Virus record (IMG/VR): IMGVR_UViG_3300047497_000015
Coordinates: 1-24,602 of that record
DNA: 24,602 bases
Origin: a virus
Direction: 5' to 3' (one strand)
In this document: in pieces, positions 15,601 through 22,553 of the stretch
How positions within the stretch are numbered: the stretch's first letter is position 1
How the letters are laid out: each line of letters starts with the position of its first letter
Notes under the pieces: model-generated
What the model saw: only the letters and a program-made list of their open reading frames with translations
Database searches by the model: none
Told to the model about the DNA's origin: nothing
Translations under genes and position numbers: made by a program

Positions 15601-17018
15601 GTTCCGCGCCGGCGATCGGCGGCATCACGCAAAACACCACCGGCGGCAGCATCCCCGGCGGCGACACCTACCGCGTGACCATTTGCGCCTTCGACGCGAC
15701 GGGCAAGTCCAGTCCGCCGGCGCGCATCGAGCTGGTGGTGGTGGCCACCGGGACAAATACGAACCAGATCGACCTCACCGGCATCACCTGGCCTGCCATC
15801 ACCGGCCTTGCCACGTATGGGGTGTTCGTCTCGAATCACGACGATCTCATCTGTTACCAGCAGGGCGGGGCATTGACGGCCACCGGCGGCGGGACAACCT
15901 ACACACCGGGCTCCCTCACCATCAACGGACCTTTCGCGCGCTCCACCTGGGCGTTGCCTTCGCCTTACGTCTCGAAAGTGCGGGTGCGCGCGAAGCAAAT
16001 CGTTCACTCAGGCATCGCGGGAGTGCTGGTCGACGCGATGCCTTCGAGCACCACGATTGTCTGCGGCGAACTGGTCGATACCGTTGCAACCTTCAGCCCT
16101 GTGGGCCGCATCGTGTCCGTGATCGGGCGGCAAGGCGCGTCGACGCCGTGGTGGAGCGGCATCATTTCCGCCTTCGACCCGGCCACCGGCACGGTGACCT
16201 TCGACCGCGTGGCGAACGTGATCCCCGGCGACGTGATCGTCATCAGGAATCAGGCCGACGCCGCCAACACTTCGAACCAGACGCAAATCACCGATTCGGG
16301 CTATCAGAACAGCACGAACGCCTATGGCGGGTTGACCGCCGGCGTTGAAGTTGGGAACCTTCTCCGGGTCATCTCCGGCACGGGCCGCGGCAATATCCGG
16401 AAGATCACCGGCAACACGGCAACAACCCTGACGTGGGATCTCCCGCTGCTGCTGGATACGACCTCCGTCTGGATCGTCGAAGCCCCGACGTGGGATTACG
16501 CGGCCGACGCGAGCGCGATCGACAACGCGGACCCCACGAAGGCCGTCACCCTGACCGTTCCCGCTTCGAACTTCGTGAATGAGTCCATCCTCATAGCCGG
16601 GTTCACGGTGGACATCAACGGCAACGAATCGCCGGACGGTGACAACCCCATCCGCGAAGACTGGATTTACGGAGCGGTGGGCCAGGTGAAGTCGCTGGTT
16701 ATCCCGGCAGCCGGGACGCTCGGAATCCAAAGCGATGCGGCCGGTTCCCTGCAGCTCAATTCGCCTTTCACCGCGGCAAGCGTGAAAGCCGTGGTGAAAC
16801 AGGCACCCACGGGTGCCGCGCTGGTGCTCTCACTCTATGCCGGATCCACCCTGTGGATGACGCTTACAATTGCGGACGGCGCTTATTCCGTGACGGCTAC
16901 CGATGCGCAGATACAGGCCGCAACGCCGCTTCCCGCGAACACGAATATCCGGCTCTCCATCACCGCCGTGGGAACGACGTTCCCCGGCGCGGACCTGACG
17001 GTGTTCGTCTATGCCTGA
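12657..17018 (+). CDS. Tail hub / tip protein with lambda gpL-like four-cysteine motif
   Basis: The protein has 1453 residues. The N-terminal ~110 residues (SFTYNAPN and flanks) resemble DUF2460/Dit-like ring proteins. Residues about 130-360 resemble lambda gpL/DUF2163-type hub domains. They contain Cys302, Cys312, Cys326 and Cys336 followed by HGMTRFFGGHP, the same order as the four cysteines that hold a 4Fe-4S cluster in lambda gpL. Residues about 560-930 look like a gpJ/phage-tail_3-like hub core (PFRDWLVEILACALCYFTFE, TRVREEIGGVNAAEW). Beyond about 980 are fibronectin-like and other beta domains (PGGDTYRVTICAFDATGK). The C-terminus overlaps the next gene by 8 bases. One polypeptide thus seems to replace several lambda tail tip genes. 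Domain limits are approximate. Confidence 0.85.
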   Translation: MSDTIGRITVPAISDSGLTFPLVSDFAYSLSQERPVVVHQFGTLDAKIEQRFQVGVGPRTFGFKRARLSFADRNRLVAFWEGLQGPWQSFTYNAPNADQTTSAVKVRFANVPLSLQYLQNGCQAGITFVEVPDPTTAPSYSVTHTAQRFPPSAMQSALLGQVQQIIPLVQIRVRESAVPDIFLSDRRCTIGGQLYQPRLIGMGEPGGDVLMSQDISGKADNVQFTFGNADRVMTQLANDTDLKFASISLLLFHVNSGTLLQLWKGFVQSFTSDGSASFPVKCSDGLFQLMQQYPNRTISRTCWKTFNDGVNCPYSTYGSGGSATSCDYYYDSANGCEAHGMTRFFGGHPSVPQSVYIKDNSSGFLGFDRNSVTATSIVSDTMWGQALPDIWCNQGSSAVKAFMANAIIAAVRDNGDYFDVLGILGSGPIGHFTIEGNYAGEFVTNADGFTYLVAPMADGFPAQGLKIASNGTSTKSNSALGLRQVWGNDPIPSGDQSYEQFGLANIVGAVPPPLPFAAGTAFCELLYPKASGINPTAPESHSLTVPIAQGLSGRVWASDGSATWVGGLINPVWVAINSWLRAIGMTPRPGDTSDQIAAQLATFSLPDAVAAAAICDTVVTPLLGTGTELQFQFQGIVGTQKPFRDWLVEILACALCYFTFEFGTLKIGIRINASAVDSYTLGNMIYQSLRLEPTEAAFEKLTISYADVAYQYQANTAEYQDKTHAEYYGRGGSPLSAQQHVVGCSTLSQGLRLAATRVREEIGGVNAAEWRCARMANWSTSLLGLSNEVGQVVSITHPDVPGLRGTCNIAAGVITWVSGDAFDPSMQNHDVLIAGVQYEVTTINTDGSGNITSIGCDTAPPNATGASFRIITGDYRIQSWQLCRDWSVRIAAKTVTPSMYDLDVGPKPFDVNPTPLPSIWYPIPFAPMWAPDQVQAPSNDPLFPSEWNFDANQVYTALSDTGLLVKLAITGKLPVNEFIPNCSAPAIGGITQNTTGGSIPGGDTYRVTICAFDATGKSSPPARIELVVVATGTNTNQIDLTGITWPAITGLATYGVFVSNHDDLICYQQGGALTATGGGTTYTPGSLTINGPFARSTWALPSPYVSKVRVRAKQIVHSGIAGVLVDAMPSSTTIVCGELVDTVATFSPVGRIVSVIGRQGASTPWWSGIISAFDPATGTVTFDRVANVIPGDVIVIRNQADAANTSNQTQITDSGYQNSTNAYGGLTAGVEVGNLLRVISGTGRGNIRKITGNTATTLTWDLPLLLDTTSVWIVEAPTWDYAADASAIDNADPTKAVTLTVPASNFVNESILIAGFTVDINGNESPDGDNPIREDWIYGAVGQVKSLVIPAAGTLGIQSDAAGSLQLNSPFTAASVKAVVKQAPTGAALVLSLYAGSTLWMTLTIADGAYSVTATDAQIQAATPLPANTNIRLSITAVGTTFPGADLTVFVYA

Positions 17019-20013
17019 CCAGATTTACAAGCTGCAGCCGCATCGCACGATGCACCTGCAGGGCTTCGATGCGTTCGGCGCGGCCGCGTCTTTGTGGGGC
17101 GCGTCGGACACCGGCTTTTCGCTCTCCGGAGTGTGGCGGGATCAGGCGGATTTCGCGGTACTGGTTCTGTGGCTTGCCGACGATCCGTTCGGCCACCCGC
17201 GGTTCTCATATCTGCCGGACACGAACTTCACCGGGTTGCGGCTCGATTTCGATATTGAGTTCACCGGCATTCAGGCCTTTGAGTCGAAGAAGTTCCCGTG
17301 GGTCGATTGGCCGTACCTGAACTGCCTGAAGACGGATGGAACGACAGTTCAGACGCGCCTGTCCACACTGTCTACAACCGCCTCAGGGCGCACCGGCGCT
17401 TCGGGAACCTTCACCGTGACGCCGGGAACCGGCGCGGGCCGGGTGACGCTTTGGTATCAGAACCGCGCCTTCGACTACTCCACGAATCCAACCGTGAGTC
17501 AGTCGATTTTCTGGAGCGGAATCCCGACTGACGTGCATTCGGTGACCGTGGGCGGCGTGACGTATCCATGCACCGAGGGATCGCTGGGCAGTTCGGATAT
17601 CGCCTCGAACATCGCCGGGCAGATCACGGCATCGAATCCCTATTGCACCGCCGTGAACGCCGCGAACGTGGTTGTTGTTTCGCTTCGCGCCGGCGTCACC
17701 GGGCCGATCGTCGTCTCCAGTTCGGACGGCTCGGGCCCCGGAACGCTCACCAACGTTTCGGCGGCGTCGATCGCCGCGGCCATCAACGCAACGGACTGGA
17801 TAGCGAATGGTCCCGTGGTGCTCTCCGCGGCGGCAAGCGGGAACGATCTCACCATCACCGCCGAACCCGGCGCGGACGGCAACATGGTCACCTGGTACGC
17901 GCAGGCCACCGGCGGGTGCTCAGTGTCGCCGGCGTCCGTGCAACTCTCCGGGGGATCGAGCGATAGCGTCCTGTGGCATGTGACCGTCGATTTCTCCGCG
18001 TTGTATCTGACGGACGCGCAGAATATTCAGAAACTCTGGATCACCTTCGCCGCGCCGCTTTCGAACGGCGCCGCCTTCGCTTCGAACGAGTTCAATGTGA
18101 CGGTCACGAACTGGACCGTGGCGGATACGGCCGGCACGCGCGCGCTCCACGTCGCGGGGCCGGGAAGCGTGCGCATTCAGGACTCCGACCACTGGGTTGT
18201 GCAGGCCGGTTACTGGGAGTGGGCGCCGGCGGACGGCTTCGCGTTCTGGTCTCAAGGCAGGGCGATCCGCTCAGCCTACAGCGCGTATGAGACGCGAACC
18301 CTGACCATCGAAACCCATTGCCAATCGACGCACGATATCTACATCGGCACGCGGCTGGACGCCAACTGCGGGATTGTCGAGTTCACCCTCGACGGCGCCA
18401 CCACCTTCACGGTCGATTGCTATGGGGCCACCGTGAACGTGCGCCGCAAGATTTTCTCCTGCGTGGCGGCCGGGAAGCACTCCGTCGTGATATCGTTCAC
18501 CGGCGGAATCAACTCCCACAGCTCCGGCTGGTACTTCTATTACGACTTCCTCGAGTGCGCCGTGACGACGGTGAACGTTCCCGACGCTCCAGAGACGCGC
18601 ACCGACGTGGGCGTGGCCACCGACTTCGACACCGACAACACGTACAAGCTCTCGCCGCAGCGGCTCATCTGGAACATTCAGAAGCTCGGCCTCGTGGGCG
18701 AAATCGATCATTACGTCGGGGTGTTCTGGTGGAACCAGCGGGTCCGCGGCGGGACGTTCAGCATCCCCAGCGCGACCGTGACGTTCGGCGGGAGCTGGGC
18801 GGCGGGCGACGTTGTCTGGCTCTACATCGGAACCACGTCCATCGGGAAGAGCGTCTTCGCGGCCGACACTTCGGCCAGCATCGCGGCGCACTTCGCGTAT
18901 TTCATCAACGCCACGCTTGTGGGCGTCTGGGCGGAGGCCGCCGGCAACGTCCTCACCATCACCACACGGTCAACGGGTGCGATTTGGCTGTACAACCTGA
19001 CGTACAGTACGACGTCGACGGGCGGCACGATCTCGCAAAGCGGCAATATCAACGCCGGCGCGTCCGAGGGCGACTGGAATGTGGATCCGACCGTGACACC
19101 GCCCCTGAACCGCGCCTGCCGGGACTGGCATTCGGACTACTTCGCGGCGCTCCACACCGCCGGAATTGGCGCCGTGGTGTCGTTCTCGCAGGAGTTGGTG
19201 AACCCGCCGGACGACCCGCCGACAGCGGTCTGGGTTCAGCGCTTCCCCAACGGGGACCCGGTTACGACGGCCACCGGCTTCGGCATCCTGAACTCTTCCC
19301 AGTGCGCGTTCGGGACGCCGATGCAGACGTACATGCAAGGCGTTTACAGCGCGATGGCCACTTTGATGAGTGGTGCTGGGCTCGCCGTCCGGCTGCAGCT
19401 GGGGGAGATCCTTTGGTGGTTCCAGGCGAACGGCTCGGGGATGGCTTTCCACGATGCCGACACGCAGGCGGCGGCGATGGCAGTTTTACCCGGGGGCCGC
19501 GCACTGGCGACGTTCTCCGGACCGAACTCCGACCCATCGATCAACAGCTATGAGGACGCGAACTTTCTTCGGGCGCGCCTGAAGTCCTATTGCGATGCGG
19601 TGCGCTCCGCCGTTCCCGGCGCATCGTGGGAGCTGCTGTGGCCGATGGACGTGAACGATCCGGACACCTGTCAGCTCCTCCGCTACATCAACCTGCCCAC
19701 GGAATGGCAGACGCGCGCCGGGTCCGGCTTCGACACCTTCGTGATGGAAGGCTTTCAATATCCGGGCATCGATCACAATCTGGACAAGGCGAAGCGATGC
19801 GCCGAATATGCCTACGCTGAGCTGAGCTGGGACACCGCGCATTGCCGGTACCTGATGGGCCTTTACTACTCCGGGTGGCCGTGGCAGCGGGAGTTTCTGG
19901 CCACGCGCTCCACCGCTCTCCCGCTCGTCAAGACGTGGGCTTACGACCATTTCTGCCTGTTCGGCTGGACCCTGCCCTTGCCGAAGCCCCGTTCCCCGAT
20001 TCAAGTTTTCTGA
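17011..20013 (+). CDS. Large tail protein with beta repeats and possible TIM-barrel hydrolase domain
   Basis: This 1000-residue protein has its ATG overlapping the previous gene's end. Residues 1-110 are an aromatic-rich beta domain. Three related beta modules carry a 'strand-DTxASIAAxINA-strand-GNxLTITA' pattern, at about residues 170-237, 250-297 and 583-667. Residues about 330-535 look like a carbohydrate-binding-type beta sandwich (VVQAGYWEWAPADGFAFWSQ). From about 545 onward, sequences such as GEIDHYVGVFWW, IGAVVSFSQEL, LQLGEILWWF (Glu799), WELLWPMDVND and FVMEGFQY (Glu913) suggest a TIM-barrel glycosidase with two candidate catalytic glutamates. The third beta module is inserted within the barrel. 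It may be a receptor-binding or surface-degrading tail protein. The enzyme call is inference. Confidence 0.8.
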   Translation: MPDQIYKLQPHRTMHLQGFDAFGAAASLWGASDTGFSLSGVWRDQADFAVLVLWLADDPFGHPRFSYLPDTNFTGLRLDFDIEFTGIQAFESKKFPWVDWPYLNCLKTDGTTVQTRLSTLSTTASGRTGASGTFTVTPGTGAGRVTLWYQNRAFDYSTNPTVSQSIFWSGIPTDVHSVTVGGVTYPCTEGSLGSSDIASNIAGQITASNPYCTAVNAANVVVVSLRAGVTGPIVVSSSDGSGPGTLTNVSAASIAAAINATDWIANGPVVLSAAASGNDLTITAEPGADGNMVTWYAQATGGCSVSPASVQLSGGSSDSVLWHVTVDFSALYLTDAQNIQKLWITFAAPLSNGAAFASNEFNVTVTNWTVADTAGTRALHVAGPGSVRIQDSDHWVVQAGYWEWAPADGFAFWSQGRAIRSAYSAYETRTLTIETHCQSTHDIYIGTRLDANCGIVEFTLDGATTFTVDCYGATVNVRRKIFSCVAAGKHSVVISFTGGINSHSSGWYFYYDFLECAVTTVNVPDAPETRTDVGVATDFDTDNTYKLSPQRLIWNIQKLGLVGEIDHYVGVFWWNQRVRGGTFSIPSATVTFGGSWAAGDVVWLYIGTTSIGKSVFAADTSASIAAHFAYFINATLVGVWAEAAGNVLTITTRSTGAIWLYNLTYSTTSTGGTISQSGNINAGASEGDWNVDPTVTPPLNRACRDWHSDYFAALHTAGIGAVVSFSQELVNPPDDPPTAVWVQRFPNGDPVTTATGFGILNSSQCAFGTPMQTYMQGVYSAMATLMSGAGLAVRLQLGEILWWFQANGSGMAFHDADTQAAAMAVLPGGRALATFSGPNSDPSINSYEDANFLRARLKSYCDAVRSAVPGASWELLWPMDVNDPDTCQLLRYINLPTEWQTRAGSGFDTFVMEGFQYPGIDHNLDKAKRCAEYAYAELSWDTAHCRYLMGLYYSGWPWQREFLATRSTALPLVKTWAYDHFCLFGWTLPLPKPRSPIQVF

Positions 20014-20024
20014 CCGAGGTAACC

Positions 20025-20216
20025 ATGGAACAGATTCGACGCAGTTGGCGGACAACCGCCTGCGGCCTCGTGAGCGCGTTCTGCGCCTTCGTGCAGTTTT
20101 CTCCGGAGCTGCACTGGCCTCCCGTCGTTATGGCGATCGCGAAGTTCGCCGTCGTCGGAGGCCTCGCCGGTTTGGGCATCGTTGCCCGAGACCACGGCGG
20201 CACTGACCGCCGGTAA
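20025..20216 (+). CDS. Small membrane protein, holin-like
   Basis: ATG 20025 has a clear ribosome site GAGGT (20016-20020), giving 63 residues. The sequence begins MEQIRRSWRTTACGLVSAFC and contains one or two hydrophobic stretches (TACGLVSAFCAFVQF and VVMAIAKFAVVGGLAGLGIVA). It ends in a charged RDHGGTDRR tail. The K/R-SW-x-TT-x-G start and the GLGxxxARD end are typical of small phage membrane proteins often annotated as holins. The longer upstream frame is a shadow of the tail gene. No endolysin is seen nearby, so the lysis role remains a guess. Confidence 0.72.
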   Translation: MEQIRRSWRTTACGLVSAFCAFVQFSPELHWPPVVMAIAKFAVVGGLAGLGIVARDHGGTDRR

Positions 20217-20260
20217 CGCTTTTACCGATTCAACCGGAAGAGAGAGGTGGTGATACAGCA

Positions 20261-20422
20261 ATGAAAAACTTTTGGATTCAGTTCGCCGTTTCGTCGGCAG
20301 TGGAAGCCGCGGAAGCGGCTCTTCTGAGTTCGGGGCTTTCCGCTCCGCAAAAGACGGCTCTGCAGAACCTGGTGAACGCCGGGGGCCAGGTGGCGTCCGC
20401 GTTCGGCTCGACCGCAGCGTAA
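20261..20422 (+). CDS. Small 53-residue phage protein
   Basis: A strong ribosome site (AGAGAGGTGG, 20241-20250) precedes ATG 20261. The product starts MKNFWIQFAVSSAVEAAEAA and continues with an alanine-rich helix containing LSAPQKTALQNLVNAGGQVASAF. It is one or two amphipathic helices with no clear membrane span. Short proteins of this type are frequent beside phage lysis genes. The role is unknown. It is the last gene before a hairpin terminator. Confidence 0.7.
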   Translation: MKNFWIQFAVSSAVEAAEAALLSSGLSAPQKTALQNLVNAGGQVASAFGSTAA

Positions 20423-20434
20423 GCGAAGCATAAC

Positions 20435-20462
20435 GGCCTCGGCCTTCGGGCCGGGGCCTTTC
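20435..20462 (+). terminator. Rho-independent terminator with UUCG loop
   Basis: The arms GGCCTCGGCC (20435-20444) and GGCCGGGGCC (20449-20458) pair over ten bases with one G-T wobble. They close a TTCG loop, which forms a very stable C(UUCG)G tetraloop. Only three T follow, so termination may be partial and allow some reading into the fibre-like gene at 20483. Confidence 0.75.
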
Positions 20463-20482
20463 AGCCTTAATAGGAAAACAGA

Positions 20483-21283
20483 ATGAAAGCCGGAAAAATT
20501 ATCGGGGCGCTGCTGGCGTCCTTCGCGTGCGCGTCGATCGCGCTGGCCGGGACCACAATCTCGGACACCATCAAAATCTTCGACGGTACTGCCTTTTCGG
20601 GAAGTGTCTCGATTACCGGACCCGCCATGACGAACCAGGCGGGCCAGGCGATCGCGCGGGGGACCAACACCTACACCGTCACCGCCGGCGCGTTCTCCGT
20701 GACGCTGGAACCGAACGACACGGCGACACCGGCGAATACGTCCTACGTGGTCCGGTACTTCCCGGCGTCGGGGCAGGGGTGGCAGGAAATCTGGTTCGTA
20801 CCCACCAGCTCATCGGCGCTTCATCTGGCGGATGTCCGGCTCACCACTTCGGCGACTCCGGGCATGTTCATTCAGCCGATGCAGATCGGGGCGGGCGGCG
20901 CGACGAATGGCCAATTTTTGACGTGGAACGCGACGGCCATGCACTGGGCTCCTTCGAATGGGCCTTCGTTGCCGGTGAGTCTTTCTCAGATTGCGGGGAG
21001 CGGGGCGCAGGACGGGCAGATGCTTCGGTGGAACGCTACGGCTATGCAGTGGGTTCCGGTCACGATGGCGGATCAGGTGACCCCGGCCGGAACGGTTGAC
21101 GGGACAAACGCGACCTTCACTTTGACGGCAGCACCGAATCCCGCGGCAGGTCTGGTCCTGTTCCGGAACGGGATGGCGATGAAAAACGGCTTCGACTACA
21201 CGCTTTCGGGCGCCACGATTACGTGGCTTCCAGGAGCGATCCCCGAACCGGGCGATACGCTTTTGGCCTGGTATCGGTACTGA
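20483..21283 (+). CDS. Fibre-like protein with signal peptide
   Basis: This is a 266-residue protein. Residues 1-22 (MKAGKIIGALLASFACASIALA) are a convincing Sec signal peptide with an ALA-G cleavage site. The rest resembles phage tail appendages. It has a beta-rich region, two related repeats at about residues 139-153 and 173-187 (GQFLTWNATAMHWAP and GQMLRWNATAMQWVP), and a C-terminal module beginning DGTNATFTLTAAPNPAAGLV. The end has NGxxxxxGxDYTLSGATITW ... GDTLLAWYRY, which is common in tail proteins. Phage tail proteins are not usually exported, so this is odd. It may be a host-surface or lysogenic-conversion protein built from fibre modules. It lies between two hairpins. Confidence 0.82.
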   Translation: MKAGKIIGALLASFACASIALAGTTISDTIKIFDGTAFSGSVSITGPAMTNQAGQAIARGTNTYTVTAGAFSVTLEPNDTATPANTSYVVRYFPASGQGWQEIWFVPTSSSALHLADVRLTTSATPGMFIQPMQIGAGGATNGQFLTWNATAMHWAPSNGPSLPVSLSQIAGSGAQDGQMLRWNATAMQWVPVTMADQVTPAGTVDGTNATFTLTAAPNPAAGLVLFRNGMAMKNGFDYTLSGATITWLPGAIPEPGDTLLAWYRY

Positions 21284-21317
21284 TTCCAGGGCCGATTCTT
21301 AAAGAAAGGCGAACATC

Positions 21318-21374
21318 CGGCGAATGAAAGTCACTATACGGCATGACTTTCATTCGCCGTTTATTCGCTTTTTG
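21318..21374 (+). terminator. Long hairpin terminator after the fibre-like gene
   Basis: A perfect 16-base inverted repeat lies at 21318-21333 and 21344-21359 with a 10-base loop. It is followed by T-rich sequence (TTTATTCGCTTTTT). It starts about 35 bases after the gene's stop and separates the late genes from the toxin-antitoxin unit. The unusually long perfect stem could also serve as a protein-binding site. Confidence 0.7.
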
Positions 21375-21485
21375 CTCGTTTTCCGCTCCAGGGTGGCATA
21401 CTTTCGTGCTCTCCGCCCCGGAAGTCGGGGTTAAGGGAAGATTACGACACCGGGCGGCTCAGACGCAAGTTCCGATGCGGGACGC

Positions 21486-21514
21486 TTGACGTATCACGAA
21501 AATGAATATACAAT
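21486..21514 (+). promoter_or_regulatory. Promoter of the BrnT/BrnA operon
   Basis: TTGACG (21486-21491) and TACAAT (21509-21514) are separated by exactly 17 bases, a near-consensus sigma-70 promoter. The ATG at 21523 is only nine bases beyond the -10 element, so the transcript would be leaderless or nearly so. BrnA antitoxins usually repress their own promoter, so an operator is expected here. I see no clean palindrome. Confidence 0.7.
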
Positions 21515-21522
21515 AGTGACAT

Positions 21523-21819
21523 ATGGAGATGAGATTCACATGGGACCCCGCAAAGGCTGAGAAGAACCTTCGGCTCCATGGAATTTCGTTCGAGACGGCG
21601 AAGGAAATCTTCAGCGATCCGAACCACGTCACCCGCGAAAACTACTATATCGAAGATCAGGGCGAACAGCGTTACGGCATCATCGGGATGACGTTCGACC
21701 TGGTGCTGCTGCTGGCCGTGTACGTGGATCGCTCCGAACCCGACGCCGAGATCATCCATATCATCTCCGCACGAAAGGCCGACAACTATGAGCGTAGAGC
21801 ATACGAAGACCAGTTCTAA
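21523..21819 (+). CDS. brnT: BrnT family toxin
   Basis: This 98-residue protein matches the BrnT family, ribosome-independent RNases of type II toxin-antitoxin systems. It has MRFTWDPAKAEKNLRLHGIS at the start, SFETAKEIFSDP, an EDQGEQRYGIIGMT strand region, and the C-terminal IIHIISARKADNYERRAYE signature. The start may be ATG 21523 or ATG 21529 (MRFTWDP); the family usually begins with the shorter form. No ribosome site fits, consistent with a leaderless message. The end overlaps the antitoxin start by 32 bases, the normal brnT-brnA arrangement. In a prophage it may stabilise the element or act in defence. The fold and activity are family knowledge. Confidence 0.92.
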   Translation: MEMRFTWDPAKAEKNLRLHGISFETAKEIFSDPNHVTRENYYIEDQGEQRYGIIGMTFDLVLLLAVYVDRSEPDAEIIHIISARKADNYERRAYEDQF

Positions 21820-22093
21820 ACGGCTGAAGATCAGCGACGCAACCCGGAAGGCCTATGCCGATCGGGACAAGAGCCTCGACAGCAAAGACCCCGACTCCCC
21901 GACGATGCCTCCCGAGTTCTGGGAGGGCGCGGAAATCGGCAAGTACTACCGCCCCGTGAAAACCCAGATTTCGTTCCGGATCGATAACGAAATTCTCGAC
22001 TGGCTGAAGGCGAAAGGCGAGGGCCATCTCACCCGGATCAACGAAATTCTGCGGGAGCGGATGGCGGCGGAACTGGGGCCACAACAGCGTTGA
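21788..22093 (+). CDS. brnA: BrnA family antitoxin
   Basis: This 101-residue protein overlaps brnT by 32 bases. The N-terminal half is charged and probably the toxin-binding part, including PDSPTMPPEFWEGAE, which resembles the DxPxLxxExW segment common in BrnA. The C-terminal half (VKTQISFRIDNEILDWLKAK, then GHLTRINEILRERM) is a ribbon-helix-helix DNA-binding domain with the family's RINxxLR motif. It should neutralise BrnT and repress the shared promoter. Order, overlap and lengths are normal for the family, so the pair looks intact. Confidence 0.92.
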   Translation: MSVEHTKTSSKRLKISDATRKAYADRDKSLDSKDPDSPTMPPEFWEGAEIGKYYRPVKTQISFRIDNEILDWLKAKGEGHLTRINEILRERMAAELGPQQR

Positions 22094-22129
22094 CTCTGCC
22101 GGAACAGAACGGTATCCTGGACCAACCCT

Positions 22130-22306
22130 ATGCTGATCGACTTTGAAGACCGCACCGAAGAAGGCCAGGAAATGCTTCTCGCGTACCTCGACGGCCGCAA
22201 ATGGAAACCGGCGCGCCGGCGCTTTTCGGGCGATGCCGTTCTGGCGGTACTGGCCGGTGTCCAGTTGGCAGCCATGGCGATCCTCAGCATAGCCGCGCAC
22301 GTCTAA
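22130..22306 (+). CDS. Small single-span membrane-type protein
   Basis: This 58-residue ORF starts at ATG 22130, 36 bases after brnA. The N-terminal half is acidic then basic (EDRTEEGQEM, GRKWKPARRRF). The C-terminal half is a single hydrophobic helix (DAVLAVLAGVQLAAMAILSI). Positive residues before the helix suggest the N-terminus faces the cytoplasm. The ribosome site is weak. No family is recognised. It could be co-transcribed with brnTA and ends before the strong terminator at 22386. Confidence 0.5.
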   Translation: MLIDFEDRTEEGQEMLLAYLDGRKWKPARRRFSGDAVLAVLAGVQLAAMAILSIAAHV

Positions 22307-22385
22307 CCTCTGACCTTTCGCCGGTGACCGGGCGATGATACGGTCAAGCGTTTGGTTTGAGTGGCAATTTGGTGCTTCTCCTTTC

Positions 22386-22418
22386 AGGACCCTCTTCGCA
22401 TGGGAGGGTCCTTTTTTA
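22386..22418 (+). terminator. Strong rho-independent terminator
   Basis: AGGACCCTC (22386-22394) pairs perfectly with GAGGGTCCT (22404-22412), and the hairpin is followed immediately by a T run (22412-22417). It closes the brnTA unit and isolates the integrase gene from it. Confidence 0.88.
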
Positions 22419-22553
22419 TTGGTGATTACGTTGACTTATCGCTCTCGCGAAATGTCTGTAAGTTGTTGATTCCCCGTAGCTCAAAGCATTTGAATTGGTG
22501 GAAATAACCATTTTCACCAATAGCCTTTAATCCCCCATTTCAGGAAAATCACG
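22419..22553 (+). promoter_or_regulatory. Integrase upstream region with a 12-base inverted repeat
   Basis: This AT-richer 135-base region has an inverted repeat at 22494-22505 and 22510-22521 (arms of 12 bases, one mismatch, 4-base spacer). TTGACT at 22431-22436 could be a -35 element, but no good -10 is at the right distance. AGGA at 22541-22544 is the integrase ribosome site. The repeat could be an operator or part of an attachment site. Neither is shown. Confidence 0.5.

Noticed and set aside
14466-16007. 513-residue open frame on the minus strand inside the hub gene
   Set aside because: Arg/Gly/His/Val-rich composition typical of antisense frames; the hub protein covers the region.
22431-22464. 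TTGACT as a -35 for an integrase promoter
   Set aside because: The first plausible -10 lies at 20 or more bases, too far for a normal sigma-70 promoter; noted only as part of the upstream region.
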